A program made the translations under genes and the position numbers. The notes beneath the pieces were generated by a model that was not told the DNA's origin, did no database searches, and saw only the letters and a program-made list of their open reading frames with translations. From NCBI GenBank assembly GCA_964370115.1, contig CAYJIA010000059.1, forward strand, positions 1 through 11,462: a DNA stretch of 11,462 nucleotides, given 5' to 3'. Numbering within the stretch: the stretch's first letter is position 1; the number at the start of each line of letters is the position of its first letter. This DNA is from SIG603 sp964370115 (lineage in GTDB: Bacteria; Bacillota; Clostridia; Oscillospirales; Acutalibacteraceae). Shown here in pieces: positions 1 to 6,014 of the stretch.

Positions 1-14
1 AAGTTTTTTTATGA

Positions 15-79
15 TATACTTTAAGTAGATATGCAATAAAACAAAGATAATTTACATTATATAGATAGGGTGCTTTAAA
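15..79 (+). promoter_or_regulatory. possible promoter region for the signalling operon
   Basis: The 100 bases before the first gene are very AT-rich and contain promoter-like words but no single convincing pair. TATACT at 15-20 is a good -10 element, but its -35 partner would lie outside the window. TTTACA at 51-56 with TTTAAA at 74-79, 17 bases apart, is a weaker alternative. Which one is used, if either, cannot be decided from sequence. Confidence 0.3.
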
Positions 80-88
80 AAGGCTTGT

Positions 89-94
89 GGTGAT
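89..94 (+). promoter_or_regulatory. ribosome binding site of the HD-GYP gene
   Basis: GGTGAT lies six bases before the ATG at 101. It matches the 3' part of the full Shine-Dalgarno consensus (AGGAGGTGAT) rather than the more usual GGAGG core. It supports the chosen start. Confidence 0.6.
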
Positions 95-100
95 AAGATT

Positions 101-1537
101 ATGATTGATAATAAAACTAAAAAAATACTAGAAACTTTCATAATGGCGACATCTCAAAAGGACAATGATGTTCTGCTTGAAAAAATGCTTGAAAGCGCCA
201 CCGAAATTACAAACTGCGACGGCGGAACCTTGTATATAATCAACGAGGATAAGCTTGATTTTAGGGTCATGATAACTAAATCTAAAGGCATTATTAACAG
301 TATGGCAAAAAACAGCACAATGCCACAGTCTATTGAAATGCTAAGAGAGAATGTTTGTGCCTACTGCGCACTTGAAAATAAAACAGTCAACATAAAAGAC
401 GTTTACGAAAGTAAACTGTTTGATTTTTCGGGTCCGCAAAATTTTGACAAATCTACACACTACCGTACAAAATCTATGATTGTTCTTCCGATGCAAAACG
501 ACAAAGGTGATGTAATTGGCGTTTTGCAACTTATAAACGCCATGGATGAAAGTGGAGAAATCATTTCATTTTCAGAAAATAATGAGATGATACTAAAGGC
601 GTTTGCATCACAAACGGCTATTAAGCTTACGAATATGAATTACACCATGCAAATTAAAGATTTGATGGAATCTATAGTCAAAACTTTTGCACAGGTGATT
701 TATTTAAGGACTCAGTACAATGTCTCGCACACTCATAATATGAAGCGCTATGCCGAAAAATTTTTGAGTTGGCTTTTGGAAAACCCACAAGATGAAATAA
801 GCTTTGACCCGTCTATGCACCATTTGCTTTATATGAGCATTTGGCTTCACGACGTGGGAAAACTTGTCACACCACTTGAAATTATGGATAAGGCGACAAG
901 GCTTAGTGTGAAAATAGAAAGAGTAATGACAAGGCTTGACATTATTTCGCTTACAATAAAGTTAAATGGGCTTAAAAATAATGAAGATGTGAGAGAAAAA
1001 ATAGAAGAGCTTGAGACGATAAGGCAGTTTGTAAAAGAGGTAAACACCAAGGCTTTTCTTGATAAAGAAATTCTAGAAGAAGTTGCAGAGCTTGGACGTA
1101 AAACCTATAAGGATGAAAATGGTGATACTCGTCATTGGTTTACACAGGATGAAATCGAAGATTTGTCCATAGTAAGAGGAACACTAACTGGGAAAGAAAG
1201 ACTTGTAATGCAAGAGCATGTAGATATGACTCGGGATATACTCGATAAAATGGATTTTAGAGAAGAGTATGAAAATGTGCCCAAATGGGCAAGCGCCCAC
1301 CATGAGCTATTAGACGGTAGCGGTTATCCAAGAGGAATATCGGGTGATGAGCTCGACAATGAAACAAGGCTTTTGACAATTATTGATATTTTTGACGGAC
1401 TATCGGCAAAAGATAGACCCTATAAAAAGCCGACACCACTAGATAAAGTGTTTGAAATTATGGAAGACATGGCAGAACACGGAAAACTTGATAAAACAAT
1501 ATTATCCCTGTTTAAAGTGAGTAAAGCATGGGAATGA
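101..1537 (+). CDS. GAF and HD-GYP domain cyclic-dinucleotide phosphodiesterase (predicted)
   Basis: This is a predicted cytoplasmic phosphodiesterase of 478 residues with no signal peptide or membrane segment. Residues about 20-178 form a GAF sensor domain, ending in the typical strand pattern around SMIVLPM (125-131) and VIGVLQLIN (138-146), with a Cys pair at 86 and 89. Residues about 190-478 form an HD-GYP domain: HD at 250-251 within LHDVGKL, the conserved His at 373 (QEHVDMT), HHE at 400-402, DGSGYP at 405-410, and IIDIFDGL plus DRPYKK near 427-443. The metal ligands and the GYP motif are intact, so activity is expected. Characterised HD-GYP proteins hydrolyse c-di-GMP, and some act on 3'3'-cGAMP; the substrate here is inferred. 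About 90 extra residues (roughly 269-358) separate the HDxGK motif from the LTGKER helix, where typical members have a short link. It is the first gene of an operon with a FecR-type lipoprotein and a CHASE2 cyclase. Confidence 0.85.
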   Translation: MIDNKTKKILETFIMATSQKDNDVLLEKMLESATEITNCDGGTLYIINEDKLDFRVMITKSKGIINSMAKNSTMPQSIEMLRENVCAYCALENKTVNIKDVYESKLFDFSGPQNFDKSTHYRTKSMIVLPMQNDKGDVIGVLQLINAMDESGEIISFSENNEMILKAFASQTAIKLTNMNYTMQIKDLMESIVKTFAQVIYLRTQYNVSHTHNMKRYAEKFLSWLLENPQDEISFDPSMHHLLYMSIWLHDVGKLVTPLEIMDKATRLSVKIERVMTRLDIISLTIKLNGLKNNEDVREKIEELETIRQFVKEVNTKAFLDKEILEEVAELGRKTYKDENGDTRHWFTQDEIEDLSIVRGTLTGKERLVMQEHVDMTRDILDKMDFREEYENVPKWASAHHELLDGSGYPRGISGDELDNETRLLTIIDIFDGLSAKDRPYKKPTPLDKVFEIMEDMAEHGKLDKTILSLFKVSKAWE

Positions 1538-1554
1538 AAGAGAGTTAAGAATTT

Positions 1555-2439
1555 ATGACAAAATTTAGAAGAGTTAAGGCAATGATTTTAATTATGACAA
1601 TGATGATGTTTTTAGTATCTTGTCAGTATTTAGACCAGCCAAGTGAAAGCGGTGAAATTGACACTGCGACAGCGGACGTAATGAGACTTGAAAAATTTGA
1701 GGGCACGCTAAGTATAAGTGACAGCGAGGGCGAAACTTTAGACGCCAGCGTAGGAATGAAGCTTCAAAGTGGGTATAAAGTGGAAACTTTAGAAAATTCT
1801 TATGCATATATAAGTCTAGACGACACAAAACTTATAAAACTTGATGTTATGTCAAACACTGTAATCGAAAACGATGGAAAAAATTTGCTTATTACACTTA
1901 ATGAGGGAAGACTGTTCTTTGAAGTCGCAGAAAAATTGCAGGACGACGAGAGCATGAACATTAAAACATCTAATATGATAACAGGTATTAGAGGAACCTC
2001 GGGTTATGTAGTGGCAGAGGACGAAAGCCAAAATATACAGTCGTCTACAACACTGCTCACAGGTGAAGTCGCAATTAATGCAATAGACGAAAACGGAAAT
2101 ATGCTCGCAGAAAATAAGCTAGGTGCGGGTAGCACTGCGGTTTATGACGTAGATGATGACGAAGACAGGCTTGAGATTTTGGAAACAGACGAAGACGATT
2201 TGCCTGATTTTATAAAAGATGTAGACGATGATGACGATGACACAGATGATGTAGACGATGCGGACGATACAGACGATGCGGACGATACAGACGATGCCGA
2301 TGATGTCGATGAGATTGATGAGGTAGAAGTCGAAGAAGATGATGAAGTAGAACATGAGGAAGAGGAAACTTATATCCAAGAAGAGCGAGAAGAACAAGAG
2401 GAACGAGAAGAAGACGATGATGAAGGCGACGAGGACTAA
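1555..2439 (+). CDS. FecR-domain surface lipoprotein with long acidic repetitive tail
   Basis: This 294-residue predicted lipoprotein has a basic start, a Met/Leu/Ile-rich hydrophobic stretch at 9-20 and a lipobox LVSC with the lipidated Cys at 23. It should be anchored on the outer face of the membrane. Residues about 43-152 resemble the FecR fold: an EGTLSI start, a GMKLQSGYKVET segment, an NEGRLFFEV strand near 116-124 and the hallmark NMITGIRGTSGYV near 140-152. The FecR domain is known from the FecR anti-sigma/iron signalling protein, but here it stands alone and need not relate to iron. From about 198 to the end the chain is almost entirely Asp and Glu, including repeats of DDADDT and an E/R-rich end, so it is probably disordered and could bind cations or basic partners. 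The start is ATG with a weak AGAGAG-type ribosome site. It lies 17 bases after the HD-GYP gene and 3 bases before the cyclase, so it is probably co-translated and may be a sensor partner of CHASE2. Confidence 0.82.
   Translation: MTKFRRVKAMILIMTMMMFLVSCQYLDQPSESGEIDTATADVMRLEKFEGTLSISDSEGETLDASVGMKLQSGYKVETLENSYAYISLDDTKLIKLDVMSNTVIENDGKNLLITLNEGRLFFEVAEKLQDDESMNIKTSNMITGIRGTSGYVVAEDESQNIQSSTTLLTGEVAINAIDENGNMLAENKLGAGSTAVYDVDDDEDRLEILETDEDDLPDFIKDVDDDDDDTDDVDDADDTDDADDTDDADDVDEIDEVEVEEDDEVEHEEEETYIQEEREEQEEREEDDDEGDED
2254..2297 (+). repeat. 18-bp tandem repeat inside the FecR lipoprotein gene
   Basis: Two perfect copies of an 18-base unit (2254-2271 and 2272-2289), beginning GACGATGCGG, are followed by the first 8 bases of a third copy. 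Each copy encodes DDADDT. The surrounding GAC/GAT codon runs (about 2220-2320) are lower-order repeats of the same kind. The unit is a multiple of three, so copy number can change without breaking the frame. Confidence 0.85.
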
Positions 2440-2442
2440 GGC

Positions 2443-4242
2443 TTGATAGTATTTAAAAAAAATATAGTGAGAGTCACGTTTGCCGTAATCGGTGCAGTGC
2501 TTATCACGCTTATGCTAGGTTTTGATATGTTCACTGTACTTGCTAATAGGGTATACGACAGTGTGTTTCAAAGCGGTGGAGTGCCAAATTCTCAGATAGT
2601 TATAGTCACAATGGACGAAAAATCGATAGATACCTATGGGCAGATGCCGTGGTCAAGAGAGATTATGGCAAAGGCAATAGAAAACTTAACGGCAGACGCG
2701 GATAAAAGCCCTGCCGTTATTGGCATTGATACACTATATACTAATTCAGAAAATAGTGAGGCGGATAAAGCATTTGTTGAAGCAGTGGAAAAGGCCGGAA
2801 ATGTGGTGGTAGGTGCGAATATAAGTTTTGGCAGTGAGCTGGTCGAAGATAATGGGAATTATTTTATGGACAATAGTGCGGTGCTTTTGGTGGAAGAACC
2901 ATTTGAGGAGCTTAAGGCAGTGTCAAAGTCGGGGCATCTAAATGCAATGCTCGACACAGACGCTATACTTCGTCATGCGATTTGGGAAATAGACTTGCAA
3001 AACGGCGAATCTTATCCTTCTTTTAATCAAGTTATCTATCAAGAATATATGGCGTATATGGGGGAAGAAGCGATATTACAGCCGCCGACCGATGAAAATC
3101 ATATGTGGTATGTTCCCTTTAGCTCAAGGCCAGAGGCATATGACGACGGGTTTTCTATAGTTGACTTAGTTGAGGGGAATTTGGATCCAGATTATTTTGC
3201 AGGCAAGATAGTGCTTATAGGACCGTATGCGCTGGGAATGAGTGATGAATATTTTACGGCGGTTGACCATACAGAAAAAATGTTTGGCGTTGAGTACCAA
3301 GCAAATGCAATATCGGCACTTATAACGGGAAATTTAAAAACAGAAGTCTCGACCGAGCTTCACAGCATAATTTTATTTGCAATTACGGCGTTGTCGCTTA
3401 ACTTTTTTTTCAAAAAGAGATGGCTGTTTTGTACTATAGCCTGGCTTGTCATAAGTTTGGGATTTATTGCCGTTGTCGTGTACTTGTGGAATATAGGATA
3501 TGTAATGCCGATATTTTATCTGCCGACAGCTGTGACGATTTGTTACATAATGTCGGTGTTAGTAAATTATTTTAGGTCAGTTTTAGAAAAAAATGAGGTT
3601 ACAAAAAGCTTTAAACGATATGTCTCACCAGAACTTGCACTAGAACTTATAAAAAATGAAAGTATAAAGCCAAATCTAGGCGGAAAGATGGCGGATATAG
3701 CCGTTATGTTTGTGGATATAAGGGGCTTTACCGCTCTGTCTGAAATGCTAAAAACCGAAGATCTAGCACAGATATTAAACGATTATTTAAGCTTGATAAG
3801 CAATACAGTCTTAAAAAACAGTGGAACGCTAGACAAATTTTTGGGAGATGGAGCGATGGCTTTTTGGGGTGCGCCGATTTTTCAAGAAGACATTAAGGCA
3901 AAGGCTGTAAAATCTGCAATGGAAATAACCGAAAAATCAAAGCCACTAAATGAAAAGGTTAAAAAACTATGTGGAAAAGACATAGGAATAGGCATAGGTT
4001 TAAACTTCGGACCTGCAATGGTAGGGAATTTCGGCTCGCATACAAGAATGGATTACACCGCAATAGGCGATACAGTAAATGTAGCTTCAAGGCTTGAGGC
4101 TATCTCGAAAATGGATGAAATTTTAGTAGCCGAGAGCATGATAGACGCAATTCCAAAAGGAGTGGAGTTTGTGTCGCTTGGAGAGAATATTCACTTAAAG
4201 GGAAAAAGTGAAAAAGTGGAGATTTATAGAATAAGCTTATAA
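2443..4242 (+). CDS. CHASE2-domain membrane adenylate cyclase, class III
   Basis: This 599-residue membrane enzyme is predicted to make cAMP from ATP in response to an extracytoplasmic signal. Its parts in order are a membrane helix at about 8-28, an extracytoplasmic CHASE2 domain at about 31-303 (IVIVTMDEKSID, MPWSRE, VIGIDTLY, and YFAGKIVLIG near 251-260), three membrane helices (about 305-323, 326-348, 352-376), a short linker with KRYVSPELA (391-399), and a class III cyclase domain at about 417-599. Metal-binding Asp425 (VDIRGFT) and Asp469 (LGDG) are present, as are Asn546 and Arg550 (VNVASR). Lys465 and Thr539 occupy the base-selecting positions, which points to ATP rather than GTP and to the IIIb subgroup. 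The start is TTG at 2443, three bases after the preceding stop, with GAGGA at 2431-2435 as a possible ribosome site. The tight coupling to the lipoprotein gene suggests joint function. A terminator follows. Confidence 0.9.
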   Translation: MIVFKKNIVRVTFAVIGAVLITLMLGFDMFTVLANRVYDSVFQSGGVPNSQIVIVTMDEKSIDTYGQMPWSREIMAKAIENLTADADKSPAVIGIDTLYTNSENSEADKAFVEAVEKAGNVVVGANISFGSELVEDNGNYFMDNSAVLLVEEPFEELKAVSKSGHLNAMLDTDAILRHAIWEIDLQNGESYPSFNQVIYQEYMAYMGEEAILQPPTDENHMWYVPFSSRPEAYDDGFSIVDLVEGNLDPDYFAGKIVLIGPYALGMSDEYFTAVDHTEKMFGVEYQANAISALITGNLKTEVSTELHSIILFAITALSLNFFFKKRWLFCTIAWLVISLGFIAVVVYLWNIGYVMPIFYLPTAVTICYIMSVLVNYFRSVLEKNEVTKSFKRYVSPELALELIKNESIKPNLGGKMADIAVMFVDIRGFTALSEMLKTEDLAQILNDYLSLISNTVLKNSGTLDKFLGDGAMAFWGAPIFQEDIKAKAVKSAMEITEKSKPLNEKVKKLCGKDIGIGIGLNFGPAMVGNFGSHTRMDYTAIGDTVNVASRLEAISKMDEILVAESMIDAIPKGVEFVSLGENIHLKGKSEKVEIYRISL

Positions 4243-4256
4243 TTAATAATTGTGGT

Positions 4257-4271
4257 GTCCTTCGGGCTTTT
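4257..4271 (+). terminator. possible minor hairpin with T-run after the cyclase gene
   Basis: GTCC and GGGC can pair around a TTC loop, followed by TTTT, 15 bases after the cyclase stop codon. The stem is only four pairs including one G-U, so this is a weak candidate next to the much stronger hairpin downstream. Confidence 0.2.
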
Positions 4272-4284
4272 GATTGGAAAATTT

Positions 4285-4329
4285 AAAAGGCTGTTGCTAA
4301 TGAATAAAATCATTGGCAACAGCCTTTTT
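4285..4329. terminator. strong bidirectional intrinsic terminator
   Basis: A 19-pair stem (4285-4303 with 4310-4328) closes a 6-base loop and has a single G-U wobble as its only imperfection. The core is GGCTGTTGC/GGCAACAGCC. It is flanked by A-run on the left and T-run on the right, so it can act as a rho-independent terminator in both directions. It sits between the convergent cyclase and gdhA genes and should stop transcripts of both. Confidence 0.92.
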
Positions 4330-4393
4330 GTTCAAAATGTTAAGATTAAAAGCACGAGTTTTGAGTTTCGTATAACTCTCAATTACAAGCTAA

Positions 4394-5725
4394 TTAAATC
4401 ACGCCTTGTGCAAGCATAGTGTCGGCAACTTTTATGAAGCCTGCTATGTTTGAACCTACAACGTAGTTTTTCTCGTAACCATATTTTTTAGAAGCTTCGT
4501 CGGCTTGAGTAAAGATGTTTTCCATGATATCTTTTAGTCTTTTATCAACTTCTTCAAATGTCCAAGAAAGTCTTAGACTGTTTTGGCTCATTTCAAGTGC
4601 AGATGTAGAAACACCGCCTGCATTTGCAGCTTTACCAGGGCCAAACAATACGCCACCCTCTAAGAATACCTCAGTAGCCTCTAGAGTAGAAGGCATGTTA
4701 GCACCCTCGGCAACAGCGATTACGCCGTTTTTAACAAGTGTTTTTGCATCTTCTTCGTCAAGCTCGTTTTGTGTTGCGCAAGGTAGGGCAACATCACACT
4801 TAACTGTCCAAACGCCTTTACCCTCGTGGTACTCTGAGTTTGGTCTGTATGCTTTATATGCTGTAAGTCTTTCTCTTTTGACTTCTTTGATTTCTTTGAT
4901 TGCAGCAAGGTCGATACCCTCTGCGTCATAAATCCAGCCTGTTGAGTCTGACATAGTAACGACTTTAGCGCCTAGTTGATATGCTTTTTCTGCAGCGTAA
5001 ATTGCAACATTTCCAGAACCAGAAATAACAACAACTTTATCTTTAAAGCTGTGTCCATTAGCTCTAAGCATTGCATCTGTAAAGTAAAGTAGTCCATAAC
5101 CTGTAGCCTCTGTTCTAACTAGAGAACCGCCATAAGTTAAACCTTTACCAGTTAAAACACCTTCGAAAATGTTTTTAAGTCTTTTATATTGTCCATACAT
5201 GTATCCGATTTCACGTGCTCCAACACCGATATCACCGGCAGGTACGTCTGTATCAGCACCGATATGTTTTGAAAGCTCTGTCATAAAGCTTTGGCAGAAA
5301 GCCATAATTTCTCTGTCTGATTTGCCTTTTGGATCAAAGTCAGAACCGCCTTTACCGCCACCTATTGGCAGACCAGAAAGTGAGTTTTTAAAAATTTGCT
5401 CGAAACCTAGGAATTTAATAACGCCAAGGTTTACAGATGGATGAAAACGAAGTCCGCCTTTATATGGGCCTATTGCAGAGTTAAACTGCACACGGTATCC
5501 ACGGTTAACTTGAACTTTGCCGCTGTCGTCTACCCAAGGCACTCTGAATTTAATTTGACGCTCAGGCTCTGTAATTCTCTCTAAAATACCTGCAGCTTCA
5601 TACTGAGGGTTAGCCTCGATAACAGGCTCTAAAGAAAGTAAAACTTCTGTAGCCGCTTGAATAAATTCAGGCTCGCTTGCATTTAATCTTTTTAATTCTT
5701 CTAGTTGTTTTGTTACATATGACAT
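4394..5725 (-). CDS. gdhA: glutamate dehydrogenase, hexameric type, probably NADP-dependent
   Basis: This 443-residue cytoplasmic enzyme interconverts 2-oxoglutarate plus ammonia and glutamate. The length fits the small hexameric GDH family (about 450). Substrate-site motifs are complete: GPYKGGLRFHP with Lys89, the PIGGGKGGSDFDP signature with catalytic Lys125, and PAGDIGVGAREIGY with Asp165. The nucleotide domain has the GSGNVA turn at 236-241. The next strand ends in SDSTG (259-263), like the NADP-dependent E. coli enzyme rather than the SGPDG type I recall from the NAD-dependent Clostridium symbiosum enzyme, so NADP(H) use is inferred. The start is ATG with a GGAGG ribosome site nine bases upstream and its own promoter further up. 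It stands alone, divergent from purB and convergent with the cyclase operon. No truncation is seen. Confidence 0.96.
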   Translation of the reverse strand: MSYVTKQLEELKRLNASEPEFIQAATEVLLSLEPVIEANPQYEAAGILERITEPERQIKFRVPWVDDSGKVQVNRGYRVQFNSAIGPYKGGLRFHPSVNLGVIKFLGFEQIFKNSLSGLPIGGGKGGSDFDPKGKSDREIMAFCQSFMTELSKHIGADTDVPAGDIGVGAREIGYMYGQYKRLKNIFEGVLTGKGLTYGGSLVRTEATGYGLLYFTDAMLRANGHSFKDKVVVISGSGNVAIYAAEKAYQLGAKVVTMSDSTGWIYDAEGIDLAAIKEIKEVKRERLTAYKAYRPNSEYHEGKGVWTVKCDVALPCATQNELDEEDAKTLVKNGVIAVAEGANMPSTLEATEVFLEGGVLFGPGKAANAGGVSTSALEMSQNSLRLSWTFEEVDKRLKDIMENIFTQADEASKKYGYEKNYVVGSNIAGFIKVADTMLAQGVI

Positions 5726-5734
5726 GATAATTTA

Positions 5735-5739
5735 CCTCC
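5735..5739 (-). promoter_or_regulatory. ribosome binding site of gdhA
   Basis: Read on the minus strand this is GGAGG, nine bases before the ATG at 5725-5723. It is a full-strength site and fixes the start. Confidence 0.85.
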
Positions 5740-5771
5740 AAAATTTAAGTCTGGCAATTTGTTACCACTAT

Positions 5772-5800
5772 AGTCTAGCACAAATGAGTTTAATTTTCAA
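5772..5800 (-). promoter_or_regulatory. predicted sigma-A-type promoter of gdhA with extended -10
   Basis: On the minus strand TTGAAA (5800-5795) is followed 17 bases later by TAGACT (5777-5772), preceded by TGC, which gives an extended -10 (TGn). Transcription would start near 5765 and leave a leader of about 40 bases. This is a pattern match only. Confidence 0.6.
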
Positions 5801-5938
5801 GATGAAAATGACTAAAATTCGTAAATTTTGAAATTTTTACTTGTTGATATTGCAAAAATGCAGAAAAATAAAGCTGAACTAGCACAAAAAAGCAGAAAAG
5901 TGAATTTTTATCCTGCCTCACTTGCAGTAGGGCGGCAC
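5801..5938. other. intergenic stretch between the divergent gdhA and purB promoters
   Basis: There is no convincing gene here. It is mostly A/T-rich sequence, except for a G/C-richer patch at about 5912-5938 directly upstream of the purB -35 box. That patch contains CTGC/GCAG (5913-5916 with 5924-5927), which could form a small stem, and the word CACTTG twice (5919-5924 and 5936-5941). It may be a regulator site, but I do not recognise a known operator. Confidence 0.4.
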
Positions 5939-5967
5939 TTGACAAAAGCTGGTTTTTTATATAAAAT
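5939..5967 (+). promoter_or_regulatory. predicted strong promoter of the purB-glmS-guaA unit
   Basis: A perfect TTGACA (5939-5944) is followed 17 bases later by TAAAAT (5962-5967), a five-of-six match to TATAAT in a run of A and T. Transcription should begin near 5974, giving a leader of about 40 bases before purB. That is too short for a purine riboswitch. This is the only clear promoter seen upstream of the four-gene run. Confidence 0.8.
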
Positions 5968-6004
5968 TATAAGATAAAGTCATATTAAGCCACATGATAA
6001 AAAA

Positions 6005-6008
6005 GGAG
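6005..6008 (+). promoter_or_regulatory. ribosome binding site that decides the purB start
   Basis: GGAG lies six bases before the ATG at 6015. An in-frame ATG at 5994 lies upstream of this site and has no site of its own, so 6015 is the likely start. Confidence 0.85.
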
Positions 6009-6014
6009 AAGATT

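Noticed and set aside
2220..2320. CRISPR-like or mobile repeat array
   Set aside because: The repeats are contiguous codon repeats inside one reading frame, without spacers or flanking inverted repeats.
2119..2397. 92-residue hydrophobic open frame on the minus strand opposite the acidic tail
   Set aside because: It is the complement of GAC/GAT/GAA codon repeats, which automatically reads as Ile/Val/Phe-rich. The lipoprotein frame has a lipobox and FecR domain, so it is the real one.
4515..4931. 138-residue open frame on the + strand opposite gdhA
   Set aside because: It lies wholly antisense to a well-conserved enzyme gene, reads as low-complexity Ser/Leu-rich sequence, has no recognisable domain, and is best explained as a codon-bias shadow.
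5994..6014. Upstream in-frame ATG as purB start
   Set aside because: The good ribosome site (6005-6008) lies after this ATG, and family proteins begin near the ATG at 6015.
5726..6014. Purine riboswitch or T-box leader ahead of purB
   Set aside because: The predicted transcript leader is only about 40 bases and no T-box or purine aptamer core is visible.
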